The notes under the pieces were generated by a model. That model saw only the letters and a list, made by a program, of their open reading frames with translations. It was not told the origin of the DNA and did no database searches. Below are positions 46,638-58,397 of a stretch of DNA of 64,000 nucleotides, piece by piece. The DNA comes from Erythrobasidium yunnanense. Its lineage: Eukaryota > Basidiomycota > Cystobasidiomycetes > Erythrobasidiales > Erythrobasidiaceae. Made by a program: the position numbers and the translations under genes. The stretch spans positions 3,011,111-3,075,110 of the forward strand of contig BCJC01000002.1 in the NCBI GenBank assembly GCA_001600175.1, given 5' to 3'. Each line of letters begins with the position of its first letter. Within the stretch, counting starts at the first letter, position 1.

Positions 46638-47243
46638 TGTAGCATAAGAGGGAGGAATCACAATCAAGTAGCGATGAAGTCAGATGGAAATTGTCAGATG
46701 AGATGAGACTAACGCGAAGCCGAGGTGAATCAGGAACAGAGACGCTATCAATGCAATAAGAAAGCAGTAACGAGATACAACATGATGATGACCGGTATCT
46801 GATGTTACGATGATGTATGTAGATGCAAGTGTATATAGGCACGCTGGCAAATTAACTTGCGTGAGGAATGCATCGAATTCGAGGCCTCTTTGTTGGAAGC
46901 TCAAGCAAGCGAGGCCGATACCCAGAGCCTGCAAACTTCAAGACTTTTTGTTGACAACACTCTCGAGTTGTTTATCACTACGCATCATTGCGATCCTGCC
47001 TGGCCTGGCTGCTCGACCGGCTCAAGAATCCTGCAGGACTGCGCGCTGCCTGTCCCAGTAAACAAAGGCCATTTTCGCCGAATTCTGGTCGATATCAAGG
47101 CTTTTCAAATCTAGACATAACACTATACGATCTTCTACCTATCTGCGACCTTTTCTAACGTGCTCGGAGGTCTTCCGGTGAGCTGTCAAACGTCAATTAG
47201 AGAAGCTGTCATGGGATTCTGACAGAAGATCAACTCCGCAGCC
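46638..47243. promoter_or_regulatory. Divergent promoter region between CIA30 and zinc-finger genes
   Basis: About 600 bp between two gene starts. No further gene is supported. It must hold the promoters of both; no defensible factor site was found. Confidence 0.4.
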
Positions 47244-50200
47244 ATGTATTCCGACAGCTACGACAATGAGCTGGATCTCGCACAACATTTCGGACTATCC
47301 AACGAGCTGCTGCTCAGCGACCAGTTTTACGAGATGCCTCAATCGCTCGATTTCGGACTGGAAAACAACGACGAAAACGACAATGACAACGATGAAGCAG
47401 TAGTCTCGAGCAGCAGACAAGTCATGAGCTCACCATTACACCATTATACACAACCTATGACTGTCAGGAAATTAAAGTCGCATCTAAGCGGGATAGGGGG
47501 AGAAGGTGGATATCTCACTAGTCCGATGGGAGGATTCAGTCGCAACGCAGGAGATTTGGCGGCACTGAACAGCATGAACAACACTCCTCGTACAATGCTC
47601 AACACACGCGGTACGACCTCCAGCAACTTCCATCAGAGCCCGGTAAAGTCGGCTCCTATGCCAAGTATACCGACATTCCAATCTACGTCGCAGCAACAGA
47701 GCTTCAGCATAGGAGAGAGTGCGCAGCACGACTTTGTGCTGCCTGCTGGAGGAGGACACGCCATGCAGCGACTACGCTCTGCCCCGCCCGTACCGATGTC
47801 TCAAAATACCGCAGCAGCAGGATTAGGGCTCGCGTCGACTTCAGCTTCAACAGCAATGCAGAGAGCGCGCACGACGAGCGCTATCACCAGCAATAGTAGC
47901 AGCAATATCAATGAAGGAAGAACAAGCAGAGGCGGGGTTGAGGTGTCGAGCTTCGAGAGCCTCGATTATGGCTCTATGCAGATCTACGGGAGACCGATCC
48001 AGCGGAGCAAGTCTGAAGATCCCGGTCCATCTACCAGCAATACCAACAATCCATCTTCCGTCTATCTTCCCTACCCAGAGCATATGCCGACTGTGACGCT
48101 TGGACGAGGCGCCAAGAATGCTCGCGACATCGATAGCTCAAACAGCAACAATAACCACAACTTTATCAGCATCACACTTCCACCTTCTTCACGACCTGAG
48201 AAGCCTTTCATTCAATACGTAGCGCCCAACTCCCCTGCTGGTAAACAAGCGACTGCGCGGAATAAACGCCAGCTTACAATCAGCACAGACGGCAGCAGTA
48301 GCGGCAACGGTACAGCAAAGACGAGTAAAGCATCAAGTAGTAGGATGGTGCCTATCAAGATGATGTCGACGACTTCTCCAAGACAATTACCGCTCAGTCC
48401 ACCCCTCACTTCCGTCCGCTCCATGTCGCCGAGCAACAATAACAACAACACGAACGCGTACAACGAACCTACAAACGCGCAGTTCTCACCTTCTAAACAG
48501 CTCGACTACAACTACCCTACTTCTCACGATATCCATATCGCTACCCAGAGCGCGCCCCTGCCCAGCTTCGAATGGTCCGTCGAACAATACGGCCTTCACT
48601 CACACCAACCACAACTAGACGACTTGCAATTCGACTTGCCAGGCGACGAGACTCTAGATCAGCACGCAGCGTATCTAGGCGGGCTCTTGCCTACTTCCTT
48701 ACCGAATTCAGGGATGGAGTCTACCTCCTTATCGCCCGTCTCTTCCTCTGGAGGCGGCCTGATGTCTCCTCCGCTGTACTCTGCATCGTCAACTACGTCG
48801 AGCATGTATTCTTCGTCGGCGGAACAGCAGGAAGCACTCTTTGGACTGCCACCTTCTCCCCTCTTCGATGGCCCAGCTTCGATTGACCAAGCGCTAGCTA
48901 GCTTCCTGGGAGAACAACAGATATCCATGCCTTCTCAGCAACAACAACAACAAGATAATCAGACCTTCTCCCCTTCCTCGAACCATCAGCAGCGGACGAT
49001 GCTCGGAATGGGCAGCCCGCCTATGTCTCCTCTTCCACAACACCAGTCTCAGAACTCCAACTTCCAGTGGTCTCCCTATTCACAGCAACAACATCAGAAC
49101 ACCGCTACCTCGCCCATACATCTAGAACCGCTCTCCCATATCAACAACAACCTCCTGAGTCCACACTCGAACGGCAACATCCTCTCTACAGTCAATGGCA
49201 GACAGATCTCCTCTCCGAGACGATTAAGGGGGATGCAGAGTGCTCCTGATCTAGGCAACATGTACGCTGCTTCGAACGAGTTTTCGGAAAACAACAACGT
49301 CAGATCTCCCTCTCCTCGCAAAGCTTCCTTGAAGCGCCAAAGAAGCTACTATGACTCAGAAGATGATGCAGAAATTGGAGCATCGAAGGGCAGGAATGCA
49401 GGAAATGTATTCGGCATACCCGTAGAAGGAGATAATTCATTCTCGGATGGAGATGAGGATGATGAAGATGAGTATGTCCCAGAAGATGAGGACCCAAGAC
49501 CTAGGAAGAGGTCATGCAGCATATCCGCATCGACATATACTGGAATGCCGATGTATCAGCAGCAGCAGCAGCAGTCCCAAGAGCAGTTCCTCCAAGTCTT
49601 CCGAGCAGATATGGCACAGCAACAACAATTACAACAACAACAAGTACCGAAACTCTCTACTCAACCCCCCAACCAGCGTATGAAACCTGGTCCTAGACCT
49701 AAGACTTCCCTACCGAATCTTCGTGGTCGAAACTCCGTCTTCACAGTTGCGGATAACGCACCACCTGTTCCTCCTCTTCCACCTCTTCCACCAGTCGATT
49801 TCGCGTCTTATACGACATTGCAAATACCCCAGATGTCGGGAATGATGGTCAATCAGAACCATGGCCTCACTTCTCCCCTTATTTCACCTGATCTGTACTC
49901 ACCGAACTCGTACGAGACGCATCAGCTTCAGTACCAACAACAACAGCAGCAGCCGCCAATGCAACTCCAGCCTATACCCTATCGCACAGTATCAACTCCG
50001 CCCACAGGCTCGCAGACACATTCGAAGGACGAGCTCGCGAACTACTACGAGACTGGGACAGGCTCAAAACAGACAAAGAAAGGAAAACCCCAGAGAATGT
50101 ATATCTGTAAAGTCCAGGGTTGTGGAAAAGAATTTCCAAGGAAAAGCGCAGTCGAAAGCCATATTCAAACGCATTTGGACGATAAGCCGTTCTTGTGCAC

Positions 50201-50502
50201 ATCGGAAGGATGGTGAGTCGGCATTTATCCATGCTGAGTGAGAGAGGCAGCTGATTAATGGGATTATAGTGGCGCTTCTTTCGTCCGCTCGCACGATTTG
50301 ACTAGACACATGCGTATCCACTCTGGCTCGAAGCCATTCGAGTGTCTATGGTGAGTGTGACTATCTACTAATGACCTGTTACGCGCCTCATACTGACTTA
50401 CACTCCCTTGATAGCGGGAAAGGCTTTGCACGAGGAGACGCCCTCACCCGACATCGACAACGTGGGATATGCGAAGGCAGTCTCGTACCACGTCGATGGT
50501 GA
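47244..50502 (+). CDS. C2H2 zinc-finger transcription factor, Swi5/Ace2-like fingers
   Basis: Exons 47244-50212, 50270-50350 and 50415-50502, 1045 aa, phases agree. About 940 residues of Ser/Asn/Gln/Pro-rich sequence, with several Gln runs and acidic blocks (activation-domain-like), lead to three fingers at the very C-terminus: YICKVQGCGKEFPRKSAVES..H, FLCTSEGCGASFVRSHDLTR..H and FECLCGKGFARGDALTRH..C. The second and third resemble Swi5/Ace2 fingers. The third has C-x-C rather than C-x2-C and a final Cys. Both introns cut inside fingers. Role likely in gene control; the target set is unknown. Confidence 0.82.
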
Positions 50503-50909
50503 TACCCCCTGTACTCTTCAGTATCTGTCCTTCTTACCTTCGAATCTTCTTTTGTCGTTTTAGCTTCAGTTTCCTTCTTTTCTGATTCGTTCCCGAATAC
50601 TCGTGCATTGAGTCTGTCTCGTTGTACTTCAACATCAATAGAATCCTGTGATTAGCATAACGACTTGAAATTTGTTCATTGTACATAGCTTTGTGACGGA
50701 TTCAAGCCATTTTCGAACACAGTACGGTATATGCCCAAGTCTGTGCCGTGGATTACCGTAAAGCTCGCACATCGACACTACGCGGTCAAACGGCTTCAAT
50801 GGCCCTTTGTGGGATGGCTGTCAGACTGAAAACACCGCCTGCGCCGGACTGCTTCGAAAACCCTGCTTATCGAGGTCAGCTTGCTTGCTTCAACTCGAAA
50901 TCCAGCAAC
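50503..50909. other. Intergenic, possible longer 5' end of next gene
   Basis: About 400 bp between same-strand genes. The frame of the next gene is open back to 50748 with ATGs at 50799 and 50814, so part may be coding. Otherwise nothing is seen. Confidence 0.4.
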
Positions 50910-51836
50910 ATGTCTCCTGTTAAGAAGAATAAGCCTGCTGCTCGCGCTTCAAGGGCGCCCAGGCGCGAGTCTCCCTCTGCTATGCCGAAGTCCTCAACGT
51001 CTGTCTCGCCAGAGCGGGTCAGATTTGACGCAGAGAGATCCAGGTTCAGCACTCCAAATGCTGCTCGTGGCATCGAAGAGACCGCTGCATACCTCTCGGA
51101 CCCAATGTCTATCTACAGCAGTCCTTCACCCTCAAGGAGAGGTAACACCGCCCCAAAGTATGGCAGACGTCCTTGTGGTCATCGAAGTGTACTGTCTGAT
51201 CGCATGTCCGAGTCGCCTGTTCGGAGTGGCATATCTTCACCTTCTATGGGTTGGAGCAGAGCCGCGCACACTGGGCATAGTTCGAACAGCACGCTCTTCA
51301 AGCGAGATATGAGCCTCGACATTCGACGGAACTCAGCATCGGAGTATGCTGGGTCCGAAGCTTCTTCCTCCTCCTCCAGTGGGAATGGCATGGATTTCGA
51401 CATCGATCTCGACATAGATATCGTAATGAGCTCTAACAACCCTCGCATCAACATTCAGCCTAGCAGAGCAGAGCCAAGACGGCCCAAGAGAGGTGCCGAT
51501 GAATTCGACAGTCTGGCTGATATGGTAAGTCGACACCTACTCCACGCTTTCTCGGGGGATCTGGCTGATATTGCATTCGCCTGGCAGATGAGGGGCCTCG
51601 ATGTCGGCAGAAAGCGTTCCCGTCACGACGAACAGCTGGAGCCGAAGTACTACCACGCCAAAATCGAGTTTATGGACCACCAAGCTCGAACGATCAAGAA
51701 GGTGCCTGTCGACAGGATGCCGAGACGTATATCGTCCAGCAACATCCTGGCCAAGTGTACCAATATACCGGCGCACGCTAAGCCCGTGGTGCAGAAGGAC
51801 AGATCAAAGCTTAGAAGGCGCCAGAATGAGGATTGA
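50910..51836 (+). CDS. Unknown Ser/Arg-rich, probably nuclear protein
   Basis: Exons 50910-51524 and 51588-51836, 287 aa. The N-terminal part is basic and Ser/Pro-rich (SPVKKNKPAARASRAPRR; many SP and RS sites that kinases could use). An acidic run (DFDIDLDIDIVMSS) follows, then a basic element (RRPKRGADEFDS, later GRKRSRHDEQ) that could be a nuclear localisation signal. The C-terminus is basic (KDRSKLRRRQNED). The 63-bp intron is a multiple of three without a stop, so keeping it gives a 308-aa form. Upstream in-frame ATGs exist at 50799 and 50814. I do not recognise a family; cell-cycle or chromatin roles are only guesses. Confidence 0.55.
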   Translation: MSPVKKNKPAARASRAPRRESPSAMPKSSTSVSPERVRFDAERSRFSTPNAARGIEETAAYLSDPMSIYSSPSPSRRGNTAPKYGRRPCGHRSVLSDRMSESPVRSGISSPSMGWSRAAHTGHSSNSTLFKRDMSLDIRRNSASEYAGSEASSSSSSGNGMDFDIDLDIDIVMSSNNPRINIQPSRAEPRRPKRGADEFDSLADMVSRHLLHAFSGDLADIAFAWQMRGLDVGRKRSRHDEQLEPKYYHAKIEFMDHQARTIKKVPVDRMPRRISSSNILAKCTNIPAHAKPVVQKDRSKLRRRQNED

Positions 51837-52125
51837 TGAAGAGGATGGGGAGAGATGCGAGTTACAGACAGAGTACTGAAAGATGAGAGGGAGTATGGTT
51901 GTACTTCAGCATCAGCACAAGTTCTAGACGCGAGATGTCGTAACGTGTTTCAATCTGCCGGCAACCATTCGCTTCTTCAGTGTCGCACCGTTGCTGCCAA
52001 TCCTGGCTATCTTGCTGCTATCTTCGCTACCTTTCAGCGTCTTGATCGCTTCATCTCGTCGTCTATCAGGCCTTCAAGCGTTCCATCAGCGTCGGTCACC
52101 GTCTAGCCAAAGCCAGTTTCCCAAG

Positions 52126-53446
52126 ATGAGCTACAACCGCGAGCAAGCTATCGCAGTTTCTGCCGTCTTGAAGGCCTGCGAAGTCGCTCAGGCTACTTTC
52201 CAGAAACTCGTCAACGATGAAACTGTCACAAAGAAAGACAAGAGTCCAGTGACGGGTGCGCCGAAGTCAGCCAAAAGCTATGCCTACATGGAATATTGAG
52301 CCTTTAAAATTCATCTGAACAGTCGCAGACTATGCTGCACAAGCTCTCGTATCCATGCTCCTTGCGAAACACTTTCCTGAAGACGCCTTGATCGGTGAAG
52401 AAGATGCTACAGACTTGCGGACGGAAGAACAGAAGAGCGTCAAGGACAAGATCATCGAACTCGCTAATGGAGCATTAGACAAGAAGACTGGAACGCCGGA
52501 TGACCAGTCGCCTTGGGATGCTGCTCTACGAGGCATCAAGCCAACTGAGGAAGACTGGCTGCAAGCTATCGACCGAGGCAATGCGCAGTACAGCAGTAAA
52601 GGACGTGCGTATAACGTCAACATAGCTAGCCTGGAAAAGCGAAGATTTTGACTGACATAGCATCATTTCTCGAAAATAGGGGTCTGGGCACTGGATCCTA
52701 TCGATGGCACGAAAGGATTCCTACGGGGAGGACAGTACGCAGTATGCCTGTCGCTGCTGGTCGATGGAAAGCCCATCCTTGGCGTTACCGGCACGCCTAA
52801 TCTGCCAGTCGATTACAAGAACCCGTCAGAGAAAGGCGTAGTATTCATTGGGCAACAGGGCCAGGGTGCTTTCCAGGTACACATATACTCACTTACACTG
52901 TTGACTACTTGCTAACCATATCCTGGTGCCCCCTCAGCGCTCCTTCACGGATGCCACTACCAAATCTATTAAGTTTGACGATATCTCGTCTCTATCTGAA
53001 GCTTCCTTCTGCGAGTCAGTCGAAGCAGGACATAGTAACAAGCCGCTCAATGCGCGCATAGCGTCCTTGATGGGCATCACAAAGCCTCCTGTCCAGATGG
53101 ACAGCCAAGCGAAATACTGCAGTATATCGAGAGGAGATGGACACGTCTACCTGCGTCTGCCTGTGTCAGAGACGTACGAAGAGAAGATCTGGGTAAGCTC
53201 CTTCCACTCCTTGCAATTTCAGAAGCAATGTCTGACCTCGTTTATTAGGACCACGCCTCTGGCGCAATACTTGTAGCTGAAGCTGGTGGGAAAGTTAGTG
53301 ATATGCACGGCAACCCTCTAGATTTCAGCAAAGGCAGGACGCTGAAAGCGAACAAGGGAGTCATCGCGGCTCCAGCAAAACTGCATGATCAAGTCATCAA
53401 GGCTGTTCTACAGGCTGTTCAGGAGGATAAAGCAGGGAAGCTGTAG
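52126..53446 (+). CDS. MET22: 3'(2'),5'-bisphosphate nucleotidase (Met22/Hal2)
   Basis: Removes the 3' phosphate of PAP, a by-product of sulfate assimilation; it is a target of Li+ and Na+ toxicity. Five exons (52126-52255, 52323-52604, 52680-52876, 52938-53192, 53249-53446), 353 aa, close to the family's usual 357. The metal-binding residues are visible: SPVTVADYAAQ, LIGEEDA, the WALDPIDGTKGFLRGGQYAV motif and the C-terminal WDHASGAILVAEAGG. All joins fall in phase, three of them next to motifs, which supports the model. Confidence 0.96.
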
Positions 53447-53660
53447 GTCAATGAAAGACATGTTAAGGATACGGGCACGAATGTTCTCATTGTAGCTTGT
53501 TATGTCTTAGATAGAAGTAATGACCTTAGACTAGGCAAGCTTAGCAGGACAATCAAGCCAAAGCCTATCTGCTTACACAGACTACTTGACATTTCGACTC
53601 GAACTTGAGACTGCGATTATTTGGGCAGCTGTCAATGCCGTGACTTGCACTTTCACCATC

Positions 53661-55959
53661 ATGTCTAAACGGCGTCAATTCGAAGGGCAAGAAGAAGGCA
53701 GCAGCCCTTCAGGCTCAAAGAAGCCCAGAGTGTGAGTTCTCAGTCTAAACTGCATCTGTAGCCAACGAGCTGACATTCTGGCGGCTCGACCTGGAATTTG
53801 GTATCTTGCAGAGCTGGCAATGTAAGCTGGCTTCAAAGGCCTCGACAGTCATATACGCAAGCCAGAATGTTGATTCCTGCTATGTGAGCGCAGGCCCAAC
53901 CATCCTTTCTGCCGCCCAAAGGTGACCTCGAAAGCGTCGCTCAGCCTGCTGGACTTCCTGCAAAACCAGCGAGCACGGTAAGCCTATATTTCCTACATAG
54001 AAATGATACCTGATGCTGAGTATTGTGATCATTCAGGCCAACCTCGATGCCATCGCTGCTGCAAGAGCAAGAGTAGCGGCCAAGTTTGCTGCTTTCAAGA
54101 CTGGAGGTGCAGCGTCACCGACGGCTGCTTCTTCTTCTTCCGGATTACCAGCAAGTCCTGCAGCAGCCTCGTCCTCTTCTGCCGCAGTCAGCGCAGCTGC
54201 ATCCACATCAAATGGCAAAACCGACTCGACTGAAGCTTCAGCAGCAAGCACTACCGCACAAGCCATTGCAGAAGCTAGGAAGAGGATAGAAGCCATGCGA
54301 GCCAAGCAAGCCAGAAATGTGAACCCGTACCTAGCATCGACGAGCAAATCAGGCCAAGCTGCAGCTGTACCCACCGCTCCTGCACCAGGAGGCATCTCTT
54401 CACCTGGTATACATCCTCTTCTCGCACAGAACACGACCGAAACTGCGAGATCGAGCAAGGACCGATACAAGCCTATGGCGCCCAAATTCGCGACTATCAA
54501 GGTAAGCTAATGCACAATGCAGCAAAGTAGCACGCCGCTCCTGACGTACATATATTTGCTTTCAGGCCAACGTACGTCAAGCAGCACCTGCCCCAGCACC
54601 GCGTCGCAACGCAGGACCAGCTGCATCAAGCTCAAAAGATGCCGAAGGCAACGTCGCACCGCCAGTAGCTAGAGGAGGAGAGAATCCCTACTATGACCGT
54701 TCACTGGCTACTGAAAATGCACCAAAGGAGCGCTCGACAAACCGAACACTTCGCTTTAACCAGAAGGGCAAATATACTAGACTAGCGGAACAGATGAGGC
54801 AGGAACAAAAGCTGGAAGCCTTGAAGCAGCGTATTGCAGAAGCGAGTAGAAAAGCTGGAATGGAGGGCGATATCGAGTCTGGAGCATTGATCAAGCGCGC
54901 ACCACCTCCTGATGTAGAATGGTGGGATCAAGCGTATCTGCCTAACAACACATACGACGATGTTCCAGACGTGGTGGATGACATGGAAGACACCGAAGCA
55001 GTACTGAAGGTGTTGGATCTGTCGAGCGTCTCGGCTTTGATACAGCATCCTATCCCGATACCCGCGCCTGGAGACAAGCATCAACAAGCGCCGAAACAGC
55101 TATTCTTGACCAAGAAGGAGATGAAGAAGCTGAGGAGGAACAGAAGAGCGGCTGAACAGAAGGATATCCAGGATCGCATTCGTATGGGTCTAGCACCACC
55201 TCCGCCCGATAAAGGTCTGTCTAGTCTCACGAACCTATATGAATGTCAGCTGACATTGTCCTTTTCGCAGTCAAAATCTCCAATATGTACCGAGTCTTAA
55301 CGCAAGAAGCGGTCGCCGACCCTACGAAAGTCGAAGCGCGTGTTCGCAAAGAGATGGAAGCCCGACAGAAAGGGCACGATAAATCGAATGCAGAGCGAAA
55401 GCTCACAGACGAGCAACGACGAGAAAAGATCGAAAAGATCAAGGAGAATGACGAGTCGAAGGGTATTCATGCTGCAGTCTTCAAGGTCCGCTATCTCTCC
55501 GATGGTGGACACAAGTTCAAGGTCAGGAAGAATGCAGATCAAAACAATCTATCAGGCGTGCTTATCTTCAATCCGAAATTTAACATGGTCTATGTGGAAG
55601 GAGGAAACAAAGGTATTCGAGCCTATACCCGCTTGATGACGGAGAGAGTCAAGTGGAAGGAAGCGTCTGCTGCACGAGGCGTAACTTCGGCATCCACTCC
55701 TACATTGGATGGCGAGCCAGCCGAGAAAGAAGCAAGCGTGGAGCCAGCTGCTGCCCAATCAACCTTCGGTACAGAAGAACCTCGCAATCTAGCAAACAAC
55801 TACTGCTACCTCGTCTGGGAGGGTGAGATCAAGGAGAGAGCATACAGAGGGTTCAGACCGAAAGCCTGTCCGTCGGACGCTCTGGCAAAGGACTTCTTGG
55901 GCAACCAAGCTGGCTTCTGGGATATCGCTAGGAAGTATGCTCCTGAGGATGAGGTGTAA
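53661..55959 (+). CDS. PRP3: U4/U6 snRNP-associated splicing factor Prp3
   Basis: Binds U4/U6 duplex RNA and links it to the tri-snRNP. Six exons: 53661-53731, 53812-53821 (10 nt), 53894-53977, 54037-54501, 54566-55214 and 55271-55959; 655 aa, phases agree. Landmarks: NPYYDRSLATENAPKERSTN, LRFNQKGKY, a coiled-coil-like EQMRQEQKLEALKQRIAEAS, EWWDQAYL, then LTKKEMKKLRRNRRAAEQKD. The DUF1115 C-terminal domain includes VFKVRYLSDGGHKFKVRKNA, FNMVYVEGGNKGIRAY and NYCYLVWEGEIKERAYRGFR, ending with FLGNQAGFWDIARKYAPED. The N-terminal 200 residues are Ala/Ser-rich. Confidence 0.95.
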
Positions 55960-56402
55960 AGTAGGCGTTGCTGGGAGTTCAATGCAATGTAAAGCCAACC
56001 GTCGAAAGCGCTCAGTGCTGATGTAAGGGGAAGAGCTAGACAACAAGGCTTATACTGACAGTTCCTTTCGTTGATCTCTGTAGATTTTACACACGCCCTA
56101 TCCGGCTGACGCCAATGTTCCTCCTCTCCACTTCTCCTACGAGGGTTCTGCTTCGAGGGCCAGTCAATCAGAGATAGCAGACAATCGAGGGCTAATTGTA
56201 TGCACTCACTGATGTCCTCCAGATCCGTACGTACTTTCTCGTCGAGGCCCTTCTCTTGGTCATCTTCTTCTCCGATCTTCTTCGGCTAAACATGGGTAAC
56301 GATGCTGAGGATCGAAATGGGATTTTGTCAATCCATACAAGAAGCTTATGTAAAATGCTCGATCCACTTACTAATGCTGTTGGCCGTAAGCGTAAAGCGA
56401 AG
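55960..56402. other. Convergent intergenic region
   Basis: About 440 bp between the 3' ends of PRP3 and the Dabb gene. No gene is supported; overlapping short frames on both strands have no domain character. Confidence 0.4.
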
Positions 56403-56829
56403 TCAGTCATACAGGCGCATTCTGGAAGCAGGAAACACCCGGACATCCGCCATCTCGCCCAAAATAGGCTTAACATCACTAATGAGTGCTTCTTCATACT
56501 TAGGAATGGACTATCCAAGCATTGAATGTGTCAGCCTATCTGCATGCTGTTCGGCCGAACTTGAGCAACCGACCTCCTTGTCTGCCAGCTCGATGAGTGC
56601 AGTGAAGGTGTATCCTTGGCATATGAATGTTTGATTTGGATCATGCAATACCGATGTATCTTCTGATGACTTTCTCACCTTGGTTGAGAGGGTGATCGTC
56701 CACGCTCGAACGGAAGTCGTAGACCATAGGTAATTCTTGGAACATCTTGTCGAACTTCACTCTATATTCGTCGAATTCTTTGTCACTCAGATCGTGCTTG
56801 GGCTTGATGAGAACGATGCGGGTGAGCAT
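56403..56829 (-). CDS. Stress-responsive A/B-barrel (Dabb) domain protein
   Basis: Exons 56829-56679, 56614-56574 and 56510-56403, introns of 64 and 63 bp, 99 aa, the normal length of a single Dabb unit. It starts MLTRIVLIKPKHDLSDKEFD and continues with FDKMFQELPMVYDFRSSVDD, GYTFTALIELADKE and SIPKYEEALISDVKPILGEM. Dabb proteins form dimeric beta barrels; some are stress-induced, others are cyclases in polyketide pathways. There is no pathway context here, so the role is open. Confidence 0.75.
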
Positions 56830-57248
56830 GGTGGATGGTCGTTGCAGTCTTTTTTCGGGCGCTTCCTGTACGAGTGCAGTGGGGCTTCTCCTCTGTAGAA
56901 TGCCCTGCTTGAGTACACTCTGCTGAAGTTGGGAGCAAAGAAACCCTGCTCAAACTCATTATCAGGAACTTGACAGGTGACCGATCAAGCGGAGAAAGCG
57001 GGGCGCAAGAGGAGGGTGCCTGGCGACGCGACAAGTACGATGCGACGAAGGGACATGCCTAGCTGCTTTGTTATTGCCTGCAATACTCTTAAGTATCCCA
57101 CTTCCCTTGACCGCGACGATGCAAGACAGGGGCATATCTAGGCGGCGTGGGTCACCCTTGGTCCAACGGCCTTCCGGTTCGCAAGATGTGACGATTATTG
57201 CAGAACCTTTATGCTTTTGCTCTCTTCCCGCTACCATCACGCGACAAC
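56830..57248. promoter_or_regulatory. Divergent promoter region between Dabb and hydrolase genes
   Basis: About 420 bp between two gene starts on opposite strands. Short frames on both strands lack support. Confidence 0.35.
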
Positions 57249-58338
57249 ATGCCTCTCTCGGAGCTCTCCTTCTCAGGCAAGCCTACCCACTCTCTGGCAA
57301 TTCTACCTGACGGTGTCGAACGTCTCTGGGTACCGACTTTGAGAGGACAACTTGAGATACTGTATGCCGCTCCTCAAGAATCAGACAGATCAGGCGCGAC
57401 ACCGCTCTATTTTGCTCATGGCGGCATGGGCTGCGCTTATGTATGGGTTTCTTACATGCTATACTTCGCGAAGAGAGGTATACCCTGCTATGCTATCTCG
57501 TATCGAGGACATGGGAACTCTTGGTATCCATCTTACCTGAGGATGGTCTTCTTCACCTGGAAATCCGATCTTGCCGATGACTTGGTGAAAGGCGCGGAAT
57601 GGGTACAGAAGCGAGAAAGAAAGGGAATCGTTTTGGTTGGGCATTCTAGCGGAGGCGGCCTTGCGCAATACGTTCTTGATCGAGGTCTGCTGAAGGTGGA
57701 AGCCCTCGTTCTAATAAGCTCGGTAGCTGGTTCTGGCTCGTAAGTAGCCGCTGATCAGTAGCTGCATATCTCCTGACTGCATTCTCTTCAGCTTCCAGAC
57801 TTATTACCAGTGGATCAAGCAAGATCCATGGTTTTCGATGCGCATGTATGCGCATCTGATGCATCCAAATTCGCCTCTGTCAAGTAACACACTGGTCAAG
57901 CGCATCTTCTTCGCGCCAAGTTTCCCGGATGCCAAAGTGACAGAGTTCAGAAAGCATATGGCGCCGTACGAGGCTCTTTGGTGGCCTCTTACCATGATGT
58001 ACCGCTTCGTTGACTATAAGAAGGTCTTATTGAGTATTAGAGGGTGGGAGAAGAAAAGGAGCGATCGAATGATGATTATGGCGGGTCAGATAGATGTGAT
58101 CATGCCGATATGGCTCATGAGGAAGATGGCAGAAGGTTACCGAGCTGCAATGAAGACTCTCGTGTCAGATAAGAAAGTCGATCAGGGTGGAGACGCCGAA
58201 GCCAAACTTGAAGGGCAGGAGAGCACCGAATTCGGAGTTCGCCATACTATTGTACCGGGCCACAATCACCATACGCAGAATGAAGAGGACTGGTGGCTAG
58301 GCGCAGAGAAACTGTTAGCATTTTACGACCAGCTGTAG
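57249..58338 (+). CDS. Alpha/beta hydrolase
   Basis: Exons 57249-57739 and 57792-58338, 52-bp intron, 345 aa. The fold is shown by LYFAHGGMGCAYVW (oxyanion-hole region), CYAISYRGHGNSW, the nucleophile elbow VLVGHSSGGGLAQYVL with Ser, the strand MIMAGQIDVIMPIW with the likely acid Asp, and the C-terminal HTIVPGHNHH with the likely catalytic His. An acidic or polar loop near residues 295-315 is low complexity. There is no signal peptide. Substrate unknown; the lid region after the nucleophile is large. An in-frame ATG at 57198 is also possible. Confidence 0.8.
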
Positions 58339-58397
58339 TGGATTCGCCGATATCGTCGGGAGAGGGAACCCAGATTGTATTTTATGCTATGTGCTGG

